The position numbers were made by a program, and so were the translations under genes. From positions 124,001 to 188,000 of the forward strand of contig NZ_JACMYH010000004.1 of NCBI RefSeq assembly GCF_014235765.1: a DNA stretch of 64,000 nt, given 5' to 3'. This DNA is from Pseudomonas baltica (GTDB lineage Bacteria; Pseudomonadota; Gammaproteobacteria; Pseudomonadales; Pseudomonadaceae). The notes below the pieces were generated by a model. It ran no database searches and was not told the origin of the DNA. It saw nothing but the letters and a program-made list of their open reading frames with translations. Shown in pieces: positions 16,713-25,783 of the stretch. The first letter of the stretch is position 1. Every line of letters begins with the position of its first letter.

Positions 16713-17776
16713 TACAGATCTCCTGCGTTCAAGGCGTCGGCTGCGTGTTGCAGCAGCTTCTTCACCGGGGCTGCGAGGCCCAGGCGCGGCGGTGTGGCGA
16801 GGTTATACCAGAGCCAGTCGGCCTCGGCCACGTGGTGGGCGGTCTGTTCGACCTGCACCAGCCAGGGGTCGATGGCCAGCTGGAAGTGGCTGAAAGTGTG
16901 GGTCAGGGCTGGCAATTGACGGCGTGCGAGCATGTGCAGTGCGTGCTGGTCGGCAAGGTGATCGAGATCGCTCAGGTCGTCGAGCTGCGGAAGGCTCCAC
17001 AGGCCGCCCCACAGGCCTGTCGAGGGCCTTCGGTAGAGCAGGATGGCGCCGTCGCGGTTGGCGAGCAGGGGCATCAGTGTTGCGCGTTGCGGGATGGTCT
17101 TGCGCGGCTTGGGTATCGGGTAGCGGATTTCCAGGCCGAGCATGTGCGCTTCACAGCTCTTTTCCAGCGGGCACAGCAGGCAGCTGGGCTTGCTGCGGGT
17201 GCACAGCGTGGCGCCCAGGTCCATCATTGCCTGGGTGTAGTGGTTCACCCGGGTCTGCGGGGTCAGGCGCTCGGCGGTGGCCCACAGCGCCTTGGCCACC
17301 TTGGGCTCGCCTGGGTAGCCTTCCTGCGCGGTGTAGCGGGCGAGCACGCGCTTGACGTTGCCGTCGAGGATCGGCGCGCGCAGGCCCATGCTTATGCTGG
17401 CGATGGCCCCGGCCGTGGACAGGCCGATGCCGGGCAGCTCGACCAGCTTCTCCACGTCGCGGGGAAACTCGCCGCCGTGCTCGCTCATCACGATTTTCGC
17501 GGTCTTCTGCAGGTTGCGCGCGCGGGTGTAATAGCCCAGTCCGGTCCACAGGTGCAGCACTTCGTCTTCCGGCGCCTCGGCCAGCGCCTGCACCGTGGGC
17601 AGCGCGGCCATGAAGCGGTCGAAGTAGTTCAGCACTGTGCTGACCTGGGTCTGCTGCAGCATGATTTCCGATACCCATACCCGGTATGGGTTGATGCCCT
17701 GCTGCCAGGGCAGATCATGCCGGCCATTGCGGTCGTACCATTCCAGCACGGCGCTGGAAAACTGCTCGGGGCTCAT
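16712..17776 (-). CDS. mutY: A/G-specific adenine DNA glycosylase MutY
   Basis: This is a 354-residue protein. The HhH-GPD core contains [16 protein letters not shown] (catalytic Glu), the hairpin [15 protein letters not shown] and [12 protein letters not shown] (catalytic Asp). The [4Fe-4S] cluster motif C-x6-C-x2-C-x5-C is intact ([17 protein letters not shown]). A C-terminal NUDIX-like domain recognises 8-oxoG. The enzyme removes A mispaired with 8-oxoG. It overlaps the upstream AsmA-like gene by 4 bp and the downstream yggX by 1 bp, making one operon. Confidence 0.97.
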   Translation of the reverse strand: MSPEQFSSAVLEWYDRNGRHDLPWQQGINPYRVWVSEIMLQQTQVSTVLNYFDRFMAALPTVQALAEAPEDEVLHLWTGLGYYTRARNLQKTAKIVMSEHGGEFPRDVEKLVELPGIGLSTAGAIASISMGLRAPILDGNVKRVLARYTAQEGYPGEPKVAKALWATAERLTPQTRVNHYTQAMMDLGATLCTRSKPSCLLCPLEKSCEAHMLGLEIRYPIPKPRKTIPQRATLMPLLANRDGAILLYRRPSTGLWGGLWSLPQLDDLSDLDHLADQHALHMLARRQLPALTHTFSHFQLAIDPWLVQVEQTAHHVAEADWLWYNLATPPRLGLAAPVKKLLQHAADALNAGDL

Positions 17777-20001
17777 CGGTTGAACAGACCTCGCAATGCG
17801 TCTTTGAGTTTTGGATCGACCTTGTCGCCCAGTTTTTCTTCGAGCTTCTCGTCGATCTTGTCGCGAATACGGTCGCCGGCCAGCTTGGCGGCGACCTGGC
17901 CCAAGCCGTCACGGTCGATGCGGCAGGCCTTGGCGCCCATCTCCAGCGGGCCGCGGCAGCGCAGCGGCAGCTCGACGCCGACGAAGCGCTCGCCCACCTG
18001 GCAGGCCGGGTCGGCGCTGGTGCCTTGTTCGCCGTCGACCACCACACCAATGCGGTAGTCCATGCCCAGCACGCGCAGATCGACGTCGCCGTTGCCCTTC
18101 ACGGTCAGGCCGGGGATGCGTACGAGCAGGTCCTGGTTGCTGGCCACACCGTTACGGAACACCAGGCTGCCCTTGAGCTCCTTGAACGGCGTGTCCTTGC
18201 CACGCGGTTCGCCGTTGAGCGTTTTGCGATTGAGCACCGAGATGCCGCGGCAGATCTGCTGCTCGAGGTTGGCGTTGACCAGCACGCCGTCGTTGAGGAC
18301 GAAGCTGGCGGTACCGTTGAGCGATTCGACCAGGGCCTTCTGGCTGTTGCCTGAACCGCTGAGGTTGCTGTTGAGGTTCAGCAGGCCGCGCAGCGGTGGG
18401 TTGGCGTTCTGCGTCTTGATGAAGTTTTCCACCGGCACCTTGTCGATGCGTGTCTGCAACGCCAGCAGCGGCATGTCCGGGCGCACGTCGAGCGTGCCCT
18501 GGGTGTTGAAGCTGCCGTTGTAGAGGCCGCCGGCCAGGGTCTGCAGGGTCAGCATGCCGCCCTGGCCCTGCGCCTTGAGGGTGGCGTTGTGCACAGGCAG
18601 GCCCTTCAGGGTCAGTTGGCCAATGGTCAGGTCGGCCTGCACGTCCAGGGCGCGCAGACGCTCCACGGGCAGCAGGCGGTCATCGCTCCAGGCGCCGCGG
18701 GTCGGGGGCTCCGGCAGCGGTGATTCGCCCGAGGCGACTGCGGCCGCTTCGCTGTTCTGCACTTCGGCCTGGCGCGCCGCGCTGGCATTGGTGGCCTTTT
18801 CGGTCTTGGCCGGCAGGTAGCGATCGGCGTTGAAGGTGTCGCCCTTGAGCTGCAGGCGCAGGGCCTGGCGGGCAAAATCGTCCACGGCGATGCGGCCGGT
18901 GAAGGTGCTGTCGTCCAGTTTCAGCGTCAGGTCTTCCAGGCCAAGGCTGTCGCGGGTGCCCTGCAGGCGGCTGACCAGCTCGAACTTGCCGAGGCTGCCC
19001 GGTGCCATCGCCGGCAACGGTTGGCCGATGCCGTCGAAGAAGGCGCGCAGGTCGAACTCGGCAATCGACAGGCCGCCGGTGAGCTGAGGGTCGCTGTCCA
19101 GATTGCGCACGCGCAGTTCGCCCAGCGCGCGCAGCTGATTGGCGGCCAGCTTGAGGCCGGTCCATTCGGCGACGTTGGCGGACTGGTCGAGCAGCAACTG
19201 CCCCTGCGCGCTGAAGGTCACGGTCTTGCCCTGCAGCGGGTCGCCCGAGGCTTCACCGCTCAGGCGCATGTCTTCGAGCTGGTAGCGCTTGAGCACGCGG
19301 TCGAAGCGAAGCTCGCCGGCAAGCTCGGTGCGGGCCCGCACGACCGGCTGGTTGGTGCCCAGGAAAGCGGTCAGTTTCAGCGGAATGTCCGCGCCTTCGT
19401 GGACGGCGCCGGTGCTCAGCTGGATGCTTTCGGCGGTGTACATGCGGCCTGTGCGCACGTCGTTGTACTGCACGCGGGCGTTGTTCACGGTCAGGCTGTC
19501 GATGTCGAGCTTGACCGGGCGCGAGGGCGCCTGCGGTTTGCCCGGCTCGGTGACTGCCGGTGCGTTCGGGTCGGTGGCGTCGGCCGTTGTGGCGGGCAGC
19601 GGCTTGCCGATGTCTTCCCAGTTGCCGTGGCCGTTGGCATCACGTTCCAGGGACAGGTTCAGGCCTTCGACCCGTACGTCGCTCATCTGCACTTCCTTGC
19701 GCAGCAGCGGCAGCACGCGCACGGACAGCCCGAGCATCTGCAGATCGGCGAAGGGTGCCTTGGGGTTGGCAAGGGTGGCCACGCTGGCGTCGTGCAGTTC
19801 CAGGCCCAGCCATGGGAACAGGCTCCAGCCGATATCCCCGTTGAGGGTCAGCTCGACGTGAGCCTTGTCCCGTGCCAGTTGGCGAATCTCGTCCTTGTAG
19901 TCGTTGGGGTCGAACAGGTGGGTGAGGGCGAAGCCCAGGGCCACCAGAATCAACAACAGACCGAGAATGCACAGGCCGAGGATTTTGCCGAACGCTTTCA
20001 T
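17773..20001 (-). CDS. AsmA family outer-membrane assembly / lipid transport protein
   Basis: This is a 742-residue protein with an N-terminal signal anchor (MKAFGKILGLCILGLLLILVALGFAL). A long periplasmic beta-rich AsmA region follows (DIGWSLFPWLGLELHDASVATLANPKAPFADLQ...SVRVLPLLRKEVQ). The C-terminal AsmA_2 part contains NLNSNLSGSGNSQKALVESLNGTASF and NQDLLVRIPGLTVKGNGDVDL. AsmA proteins resemble bridge-like lipid transport proteins and affect outer-membrane lipid content. It is the first gene of the asmA-mutY-yggX operon. A Pro/Ala/Glu-rich linker around residues 400-430 is poorly conserved in style. Confidence 0.92.
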   Translation of the reverse strand: MKAFGKILGLCILGLLLILVALGFALTHLFDPNDYKDEIRQLARDKAHVELTLNGDIGWSLFPWLGLELHDASVATLANPKAPFADLQMLGLSVRVLPLLRKEVQMSDVRVEGLNLSLERDANGHGNWEDIGKPLPATTADATDPNAPAVTEPGKPQAPSRPVKLDIDSLTVNNARVQYNDVRTGRMYTAESIQLSTGAVHEGADIPLKLTAFLGTNQPVVRARTELAGELRFDRVLKRYQLEDMRLSGEASGDPLQGKTVTFSAQGQLLLDQSANVAEWTGLKLAANQLRALGELRVRNLDSDPQLTGGLSIAEFDLRAFFDGIGQPLPAMAPGSLGKFELVSRLQGTRDSLGLEDLTLKLDDSTFTGRIAVDDFARQALRLQLKGDTFNADRYLPAKTEKATNASAARQAEVQNSEAAAVASGESPLPEPPTRGAWSDDRLLPVERLRALDVQADLTIGQLTLKGLPVHNATLKAQGQGGMLTLQTLAGGLYNGSFNTQGTLDVRPDMPLLALQTRIDKVPVENFIKTQNANPPLRGLLNLNSNLSGSGNSQKALVESLNGTASFVLNDGVLVNANLEQQICRGISVLNRKTLNGEPRGKDTPFKELKGSLVFRNGVASNQDLLVRIPGLTVKGNGDVDLRVLGMDYRIGVVVDGEQGTSADPACQVGERFVGVELPLRCRGPLEMGAKACRIDRDGLGQVAAKLAGDRIRDKIDEKLEEKLGDKVDPKLKDALRGLFNR

Positions 20002-20408
20002 GGGCGAGTCCTTTAGTCCGAATTTTGGAAGTTAGCGGGAGAGTATAACGTTGTGCGACTGGCGATGTGGGCGGTCCGTCGGTGCCATTTCACTGGGCGC
20101 CGATGGCCGCTTCGTGAAGGTCGCCCAAGCGCTTTGGGCCGTGGTTTTCACCGCTCCATCGGGCGACTGCCGAGCCATGCAGGGGGATTTTGCCAACCAC
20201 CTGGCAGTTCATCGCGATAAAGGGATAGCAGTTTGCTTCCATTGGTTACATCTAGTGGTAATCTCCGCCCCTTCAACTGTCCGCTGCGACTTTATGTCGC
20301 GATTTGCCAAGTGCTGCCGATAAAACAATCGATCGCCAACGCGCGTGAAGAATGTGGGCGCATTTGTGTGCAGACAGCTGAACTACAAAAATCAACGGGG
20401 GTTACAAA
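20002..20408. other. Intergenic region with divergent promoters
   Basis: It separates the asmA-mutY-yggX operon (minus) from the OxlT-like gene (plus). The open frame at 20051-20323 has no start signal or family features. A ribosome binding site (CGGGGGT) lies 7 bp before the ATG at 20409. I see no clear operator or promoter. Confidence 0.4.
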
Positions 20409-22067
20409 ATGAGCAGTAGTCTTTCGGGCGGCGGCGTGGGTGCCCAGCCAGGATTCCTGTCCAAGGAGCGGATCATCGCCAAGCCTGGCTTCAACCGCTG
20501 GCTGGTTCCACCAGCTGCGTTGGCCATTCACTTGTGCATCGGCATGGCGTACGGTTTTTCGGTGTTCTGGCTGCCATTGTCCAAGGCGATCGGTATCACC
20601 GCGCCAGTGGCGTGCGCGCCCGACATGAGCTTCTTCAGCCAAGTGTTTTCATCGTCCTGTGATTGGTCGGTGTCGATGCTGAGCTGGATCTACACACTGT
20701 TCTTCATCTTCCTGGGCTGCTCGGCAGCCATCTGGGGTGGCTGGCTGGAACACGCCGGGCCGCGCAAGGCCGGTGTGGTTTCGGCACTGTGCTGGTGCGG
20801 TGGTCTGGTCATTTCCGCGTTGGGTATCTACACCCACCAGATCTGGCTGATGTGGCTGGGCTCGGGCGTGATCGGTGGTATCGGCCTGGGGCTGGGCTAC
20901 ATTTCCCCGGTATCGACCCTGATCAAATGGTTCCCGGACAAGCGCGGCATGGCTACCGGCATGGCGATCATGGGCTTCGGTGGCGGCGCCATGGTGGGCG
21001 CACCGCTGGCAGCGGTCCTGATGGGCCATTTCGCCTCGCCTACCAGCGTCGGCGTGTGGCAGAGCTTCCTGGTGATGGCGGCGATCTACTTCGTCTTCAT
21101 GATCGGCGGCGCATTGTCCTACCGCGTACCGCCTACCGGTTGGAAGCCTGAAGGCTATGTCGCTCCGGCAAAGAAGGCCAAGGGCATGATCACCAACCGC
21201 CACGTGCACGTGAACGTGGCCTGGAAGACGCCTCAGTTCGCCCTGGTGTGGCTGGTACTGTGCCTCAACGTTTCCGCAGGTATCGGCATCCTCGGCATGG
21301 CTTCGCCGCTGCTGCAGGAAGTGTTCGGCGGCAAGCTGCTGGGCGTGGACCTGGCGTTCAACCAGCTGGACTCGGCGCAACTGGCGCAGATCGCCGCCAT
21401 CGCGGCGGGCTTCACCGGCTTGCTCAGCCTGTTCAACATCGGTGGACGCTTCTTCTGGGCTTCGTTCTCCGACTACATCGGCCGCAAGGTGACCTACTTC
21501 GTGTTCTTCGCCCTGGGCGTGGCACTGTACGCCTCGGTACCGACCCTGGGTCATTCGGGCAGCATCGCGCTGTTCGTGGCAGCCTTCTGCATCGTGCTGT
21601 CGATGTACGGCGGCGGCTTCGCCACGGTTCCGGCCTACCTGGCCGACCTGTTCGGCACGCAGATGGTCGGCGCCATCCACGGTCGCCTGTTGACCGCCTG
21701 GGCCGTGGCCGGTGTGCTGGGTCCGGTGCTGGTGACCAACCTGCGTGACTACCAACTGGCGCAGGGCGTTCCGCGCGCGGCCGTGTACGACACCACGTTG
21801 TACATCCTCTCCGGTTTGCTGGTGCTGGGTTTCATCTGCAACGCGCTGGTGCGTCCGGTGGCCGACAAGTACTTCATGACCGATGCCGAGCTCAAGGCCG
21901 AGCAGGCGCTGGGCCATGACAAAGGTGCAGACGGCACGACCGTGCTGGAGTGGAAGGCCAATCCGGCTTCCAAGCCGCTGGCCATCGCTGCCTGGCTGGC
22001 CGTGGGCATTCCGTTGGCGTGGGGTGTGTGGGTGACCCTGCAGAAGACGGCGGTGCTGTTTCATTGA
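20409..22067 (+). CDS. MFS transporter, OxlT-like (oxalate/formate antiporter family)
   Basis: This is a 552-residue transporter with 12 predicted membrane helices. The MFS loop motifs are GWLEHAGPRKAG after helix 2 and GRFFWASFSDYIGRK after helix 8. The pair-forming glycine motifs GIGLGLGYISPVSTLIKWFPDKRGMATGMAIMGFGGGAM are typical of the OxlT/YhjX group. Insertions around residues 65-85 (CAPDMSFFSQVFSSSCDW) and a C-terminal extra helix make it longer than OxlT (about 420). It stands alone, so the substrate (an organic anion such as oxalate, formate or pyruvate) is uncertain. Confidence 0.85.
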   Translation: MSSSLSGGGVGAQPGFLSKERIIAKPGFNRWLVPPAALAIHLCIGMAYGFSVFWLPLSKAIGITAPVACAPDMSFFSQVFSSSCDWSVSMLSWIYTLFFIFLGCSAAIWGGWLEHAGPRKAGVVSALCWCGGLVISALGIYTHQIWLMWLGSGVIGGIGLGLGYISPVSTLIKWFPDKRGMATGMAIMGFGGGAMVGAPLAAVLMGHFASPTSVGVWQSFLVMAAIYFVFMIGGALSYRVPPTGWKPEGYVAPAKKAKGMITNRHVHVNVAWKTPQFALVWLVLCLNVSAGIGILGMASPLLQEVFGGKLLGVDLAFNQLDSAQLAQIAAIAAGFTGLLSLFNIGGRFFWASFSDYIGRKVTYFVFFALGVALYASVPTLGHSGSIALFVAAFCIVLSMYGGGFATVPAYLADLFGTQMVGAIHGRLLTAWAVAGVLGPVLVTNLRDYQLAQGVPRAAVYDTTLYILSGLLVLGFICNALVRPVADKYFMTDAELKAEQALGHDKGADGTTVLEWKANPASKPLAIAAWLAVGIPLAWGVWVTLQKTAVLFH

Positions 22068-22081
22068 TGTAGATGCTTGAA

Positions 22082-22163
22082 TCGGCGGTGGCCCGTTCGC
22101 GGCCACTGACCGCTTCTACGACATCTCGTAGGAGCGGTCATCGGCCGCGAAAAGGCCACCGCA
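22082..22163. repeat. REP pair forming a long hairpin (BIME)
   Basis: Two facing REP units form one inverted repeat: GGTGGCC, CGCGGCC, GACCGC and CTACGA on the left pair with TCGTAG, GCGGTC, GGCCGCG and GGCCACC on the right. It lies between the transporter stop and the hisB promoter and may act as a transcription attenuator or mRNA stabiliser. Confidence 0.85.
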
Positions 22164-22187
22164 GATCATCCTTTCCCCCCTCTTCTG

Positions 22188-22216
22188 TTCCCGTTTCCCG
22201 CCTGCGTGCCTATAAT
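22188..22216 (+). promoter_or_regulatory. Candidate sigma70 promoter of the hisB operon
   Basis: A perfect -10 TATAAT lies at 22211-22216, with a weak -35 (TTCCCG, 22188-22193) at 17-bp spacing. The hisB ATG is 38 bp downstream. Confidence 0.5.
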
Positions 22217-22254
22217 GATCACCTTTTTCGCCCAACGATTTTGCGGAGCTGGTG

Positions 22255-22848
22255 ATGGCCGAACGTATCGCGTTCGTCGAGCGCAACACTCTGGAAACCC
22301 AGATCAAAGCCTCGATCAACCTGGATGGCACCGGAAAGGCCCGATTCGATATCGGCGTTCCTTTTCTTGAGCACATGCTTGACCAGATCGCCCGGCACGG
22401 GCTGATCGACCTGGACATCGAGTGCAAGGGCGACCTGCACATCGACGACCACCACACCGTGGAGGACGTCGGCATCACCTTGGGCCAGGCATTCGCCAAG
22501 GCCATCGGCGACAAGAAAGGCATCTTTCGCTACGGCCACGCCTACGTCCCGCTGGACGAAGCGCTGTCGCGCGTGGTCATCGACTTCTCCGGCCGCCCTG
22601 GTCTGCAGATGCACGTGCCCTACACCCGCGCCACCGTCGGCGGCTTCGATGTCGACCTGTTCCAGGAGTTCTTCCAGGGCTTTGTCAACCACGCCAACGT
22701 CTCCCTGCACATCGACAACCTGCGTGGGCACAACACCCATCACCAGATCGAAACCGTGTTCAAGGCTTTCGGCCGCGCGCTGCGCATGGCCGTTGCGGTC
22801 GACGAACGCATGGCCGGGCAGATGCCGTCGACCAAGGGCGTGCTCTGA
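22255..22848 (+). CDS. hisB: Imidazoleglycerol-phosphate dehydratase
   Basis: The 197-residue monofunctional HisB catalyses step 6 of histidine synthesis (IGP to imidazole-acetol phosphate), using bound Mn. Both metal-binding motifs are present, [13 protein letters not shown] and HTHHQIE-type HNTHHQIET, plus [13 protein letters not shown]. The ATG at 22255 (RBS GGAG) gives the normal length; a GTG one codon earlier is unlikely. The stop overlaps the hisH start (TGATG). It heads hisB-hisH-DUF2164-hisA-hisF. Confidence 0.98.
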   Translation: MAERIAFVERNTLETQIKASINLDGTGKARFDIGVPFLEHMLDQIARHGLIDLDIECKGDLHIDDHHTVEDVGITLGQAFAKAIGDKKGIFRYGHAYVPLDEALSRVVIDFSGRPGLQMHVPYTRATVGGFDVDLFQEFFQGFVNHANVSLHIDNLRGHNTHHQIETVFKAFGRALRMAVAVDERMAGQMPSTKGVL

Positions 22849-23486
22849 TGCAGACCGTCGCGGTAATCGACTACGGCATGGGCAACCTGCACTCCGTGGC
22901 CAAGGCTCTGGAGCATGTCGGTGCCGGCAAGGTACTGATCACCAGTGACGCCAATGTCATTCGTGAAGCCGACCGCGTGGTCTTTCCCGGTGTCGGTGCC
23001 ATTCGCGACTGCATGGCTGAAATCCGCCGCCTGGGCTTCGATGCGCTGGTGCGCGAAGTCAGTCAGGACCGGCCCTTCCTGGGTATCTGCGTCGGCATGC
23101 AGGCGTTGATGGAGCACAGCGAAGAGAACGCCGGCGTCGACTGCATCGGCGTGTTTCCCGGCAAGGTGCGCTTTTTCGGCAAGGACCTGCACGAAGGTGG
23201 CGAGCACCTGAAGGTCCCGCACATGGGCTGGAACGAAGTGCAGCAGGCGGTGGATCACCCGCTGTGGCACGACATTCCGGACCTGGCGCGTTTCTACTTC
23301 GTGCACAGCTATTACATCGAGGCCGGCAAGCCGGGCCAGGTGGTGGGGCGCGGCCATTACGGTCGCGACTTCGCCGCGGCACTGGCCGAAGGGTCACGCT
23401 TCGCCGTGCAGTTCCACCCCGAGAAGAGCCATACCCATGGCCTGCAGCTGCTGCAGAATTTCGCAGCCTGGGATGGACGCTGGTAA
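22848..23486 (+). CDS. hisH: Imidazole glycerol phosphate synthase, glutamine amidotransferase subunit
   Basis: This is a 212-residue class I glutamine amidotransferase. The nucleophile Cys81 is in LGICVGMQ, and the His-x-Glu dyad is in [15 protein letters not shown] is typical of HisH. It supplies ammonia to HisF, encoded 1.1 kb downstream. It overlaps hisB by 1 bp and the next small gene by 1 bp. Confidence 0.98.
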   Translation: MQTVAVIDYGMGNLHSVAKALEHVGAGKVLITSDANVIREADRVVFPGVGAIRDCMAEIRRLGFDALVREVSQDRPFLGICVGMQALMEHSEENAGVDCIGVFPGKVRFFGKDLHEGGEHLKVPHMGWNEVQQAVDHPLWHDIPDLARFYFVHSYYIEAGKPGQVVGRGHYGRDFAAALAEGSRFAVQFHPEKSHTHGLQLLQNFAAWDGRW

Positions 23487-23743
23487 TGGCCAAGGCCGGC
23501 AAGCCGCCCATTCTTACCCTGACGCCGGAGCAGGAGAGCGAAGCGGCCGAGAAGATCAAGCGGTTCATGCGTGACCGCTTCGATCTCGACCTGGGTTCGT
23601 TCGAGGCCCTCGAGGTGCTCGAGCTGTTCACCCGCGAAATGGCTCCACACTATTACAACAGGGCGATTTTCGATGTGCAGGCGCACCTCAGCGAGAGGTT
23701 CGAAAGCATCGAGAGCGACCTGTGGGCGCTCGAGAAGAACTGA
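23486..23743 (+). CDS. DUF2164 family protein in the his operon
   Basis: This 85-residue soluble protein matches the DUF2164 pattern: LTPEQESEAAEKIKRFMRDRFDLDLGSFEALEVLELF, then HYYNRAIFDVQAHLSERFESIESDLWALEK. Its function is unknown. It starts in the hisH stop (TAATG) and is followed 42 bp later by hisA, so it is co-transcribed with histidine genes. This placement is known in Pseudomonas, but no role in histidine synthesis has been shown to my knowledge. Confidence 0.9.
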   Translation: MAKAGKPPILTLTPEQESEAAEKIKRFMRDRFDLDLGSFEALEVLELFTREMAPHYYNRAIFDVQAHLSERFESIESDLWALEKN

Positions 23744-23785
23744 CTTCCGAGCATCGCCTTTCACCGACTTCGAAGGTTTTTGCAG

Positions 23786-24523
23786 ATGCTGATTATCCCC
23801 GCTATCGATCTTAAAGACGGTGCCTGCGTGCGCCTGCGCCAGGGCCGCATGGAAGATTCCACGGTGTTTTCGGACGATCCGGTGAGCATGGCTGCCAAGT
23901 GGGTCGAGGGCGGCTGCCGTCGCCTGCACCTGGTCGATCTCAACGGTGCCTTCGAAGGCCAGCCGGTGAATGGCGATGTGGTCACTGCCATTGCCAAGCG
24001 CTATCCGCACCTGCCGATCCAGATCGGCGGCGGCATCCGCTCGCTGGAAACCATCGAGCACTACGTCAAGGCCGGCGTGAGCTACGTGATCATCGGCACC
24101 AAGGCGGTCAAGCAGCCCGAGTTCGTCGCCGAGGCTTGCCGTGCATTCCCCGGCAAGGTCATTGTCGGCCTGGACGCCAAGGATGGCTTCGTCGCCACCG
24201 ACGGCTGGGCCGAAGTGAGCACGGTGCAGGTCATCGACCTGGCCAAGCGGTTCGAGGCCGATGGCGTGTCGGCGATCGTCTACACCGACATCGCCAAGGA
24301 CGGCATGATGCAGGGCTGCAACGTGCCCTTCACCGCTGCTCTGGCGGCCGCGACCAAGATCCCGGTGATCGCCTCCGGCGGTATCCACAACTTGGGCGAC
24401 ATCCGTGCCCTGCTGGATGCCAAGGCGCCGGGCATCATCGGCGCCATCACTGGCCGCGCCATCTACGAAGGCACCCTGGACGTCGCCGAGGCCCAGGCAT
24501 TCTGCGATTCGTACAACGCGTAA
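23786..24523 (+). CDS. hisA: ProFAR isomerase HisA
   Basis: This 245-residue TIM barrel catalyses the Amadori rearrangement of ProFAR to PRFAR. Catalytic Asp8 is in IPAIDLKDG. The phosphate-binding elements IQIGGGIRS and VIASGGIHN are present, and the second catalytic Asp is in YTDIAKDG. The ATG at 23786 gives the standard N-terminus [10 protein letters not shown]. Confidence 0.98.
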   Translation: MLIIPAIDLKDGACVRLRQGRMEDSTVFSDDPVSMAAKWVEGGCRRLHLVDLNGAFEGQPVNGDVVTAIAKRYPHLPIQIGGGIRSLETIEHYVKAGVSYVIIGTKAVKQPEFVAEACRAFPGKVIVGLDAKDGFVATDGWAEVSTVQVIDLAKRFEADGVSAIVYTDIAKDGMMQGCNVPFTAALAAATKIPVIASGGIHNLGDIRALLDAKAPGIIGAITGRAIYEGTLDVAEAQAFCDSYNA

Positions 24524-24542
24524 CGGCTGGACGCGGCCCCCT

Positions 24543-24568
24543 GTAGCAGCGGCGCAAGCCGCGTCCGC
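24543..24568. repeat. REP unit between hisA and hisF
   Basis: A single palindromic REP (GTAGCAGCGGCGCAAGCCGC...) lies in the 80-bp gap between the two genes. The same family recurs around 25378-25470 and 25683-25770. Confidence 0.8.
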
Positions 24569-24603
24569 CAGCACCTCGCTCCCCATCCAATCGGAGATTC
24601 CCC

Positions 24604-25374
24604 ATGGCCCTGGCCAAACGCATCATCCCCTGCCTGGACGTGGACAACGGCCGAGTGGTCAAGGGCGTCAAGTTCGAGAACATCCGCGACGCCGGCGACC
24701 CGGTCGAGATCGCCCGGCGCTACGACGAGCAGGGTGCCGACGAGATCACCTTCCTCGACATCACCGCCAGTGTCGATGGCCGTGACACCACCCTGCACAC
24801 CGTCGAGCGCATGGCCAGCCAGGTGTTCATCCCCCTGACCGTGGGCGGCGGCGTACGCACGGTGGCGGATATCCGCAACCTGCTCAATGCCGGTGCGGAC
24901 AAGGTTTCGATCAACACGGCTGCGGTGTTCAACCCGGAGTTCGTCGGTGAGGCGGCTTCGCGCTTCGGCTCGCAGTGCATCGTGGTGGCCATCGATGCGA
25001 AGAAGGTCTCGGGGCCCGGCGAAGAGCCGCGCTGGGAGATCTTCACCCACGGTGGGCGCAAGCCTACCGGCCTGAACGCCGTGCAATGGGCGCAGAAGAT
25101 GGAAGGCCTGGGCGCGGGTGAGATCCTGCTGACCAGCATGGACCAGGACGGCATGAAGAACGGCTTCGACCTGGGCGTGACCCGCGCCATCAGCGACGCA
25201 CTGGGCATCCCGGTGATCGCTTCCGGCGGGGTGGGCAACCTGCAGCACCTGGCCGATGGCGTGATCCAGGGCGGCGCGAGCGCGGTGCTGGCCGCCAGTA
25301 TCTTTCACTTCGGCGAGTACACCGTGCCCGAGGCCAAGGCGTTCATGGCCAAGCAAGGCATCGTGGTCCGCTGA
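24604..25374 (+). CDS. hisF: Imidazole glycerol phosphate synthase, cyclase subunit HisF
   Basis: This is a 256-residue TIM barrel. Catalytic Asp12 is in [15 protein letters not shown] and the second catalytic Asp is in [13 protein letters not shown]. The phosphate sites TVGGGVRT and VIASGGVGN are intact. With HisH it makes IGP and AICAR from PRFAR and glutamine. It ends the his group; a REP cluster follows. Confidence 0.98.
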   Translation: MALAKRIIPCLDVDNGRVVKGVKFENIRDAGDPVEIARRYDEQGADEITFLDITASVDGRDTTLHTVERMASQVFIPLTVGGGVRTVADIRNLLNAGADKVSINTAAVFNPEFVGEAASRFGSQCIVVAIDAKKVSGPGEEPRWEIFTHGGRKPTGLNAVQWAQKMEGLGAGEILLTSMDQDGMKNGFDLGVTRAISDALGIPVIASGGVGNLQHLADGVIQGGASAVLAASIFHFGEYTVPEAKAFMAKQGIVVR

Positions 25375-25377
25375 CCC

Positions 25378-25470
25378 TGCAGCAGCGGCGCAAGCCGCGT
25401 CAGGCGTCACCGCGTTGCGCCAGGTTCACCGCACGCACCGCCGACGCGGCTCGCGCCGCTGCTACAAGGA
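25378..25470. repeat. REP pair (inverted) flanking the left side of the 42-bp array
   Basis: A REP unit at 25378-25402 (GCAGCAGCGGCGCAAGCCGCG) faces an inverted unit at 25442-25468 (CGACGCGGCTCGCGCCGCTG). A matching pair lies on the right side at 25683-25705 and 25743-25770, so the array is bracketed by BIMEs. No gene is seen between 25375 and 25783. Confidence 0.85.
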
Positions 25471-25487
25471 ATCTGTCGTTGCGGTAA

Positions 25488-25670
25488 CCGCGTCCGGCGT
25501 CCGGGTAATGACGATCGCCTTCACGGCAACCGCGTCCGGCGTCCGAGTAATGACGATCGCCGTTGCGGTAATCGCGTCCGGCGTCCGGGTAATGACGATC
25601 GCCTTCACGGCAACCGCGTCCGGCGTCCGGGTAATGATGGTCACCGTTTCGGCAACCGCGTCCGGCATCA
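25488..25670. repeat. 42-bp direct tandem repeat array
   Basis: The unit starting CCGCGTCCGGCGTCCGGGTA begins at 25488, 25530, 25572, 25614 and 25656 (last copy partial), an exact 42-bp period with a few substitutions. Because 42 is a multiple of 3, frames stay open on both strands: plus reading (TASGVRVMTIAF)n and minus reading (ITRTPDAVAVKA)n. There is no ribosome binding site or family evidence for a protein. This is probably non-coding repetitive DNA nested in REPs. Confidence 0.9.
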
Positions 25671-25682
25671 CCGCGACCCTGT

Positions 25683-25770
25683 AGCAGCGGCGCGAGCCGC
25701 GTCGGCGGGCAGCGCGGTGGGACGGCTGATCGCGTCGGCGTTTGACGCGGCTTGCGCCGCTGCTACAGGG
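25683..25770. repeat. REP pair (inverted) on the right side of the 42-bp array
   Basis: REP units at 25683-25705 (GTAGCAGCGGCGCGAGCCGC) and, inverted, at 25743-25770 (GACGCGGCTTGCGCCGCTGC) mirror the pair at 25378-25470. Confidence 0.85.
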
Positions 25771-25783
25771 GTAAGGAGTTTGT

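Noticed and set aside
20051..20323. 90-codon frame upstream of the OxlT-like gene
   Set aside because: No ribosome site, no family motif, and it covers the expected promoter region.
25488..25670. CRISPR array
   Set aside because: The 42-bp period is a continuous tandem repeat without unique spacers, and no cas genes are present.
25415..25684. Small protein encoded by the 42-bp repeats
   Set aside because: Open frames exist on both strands only because the period is a multiple of 3; no start signals or homology.
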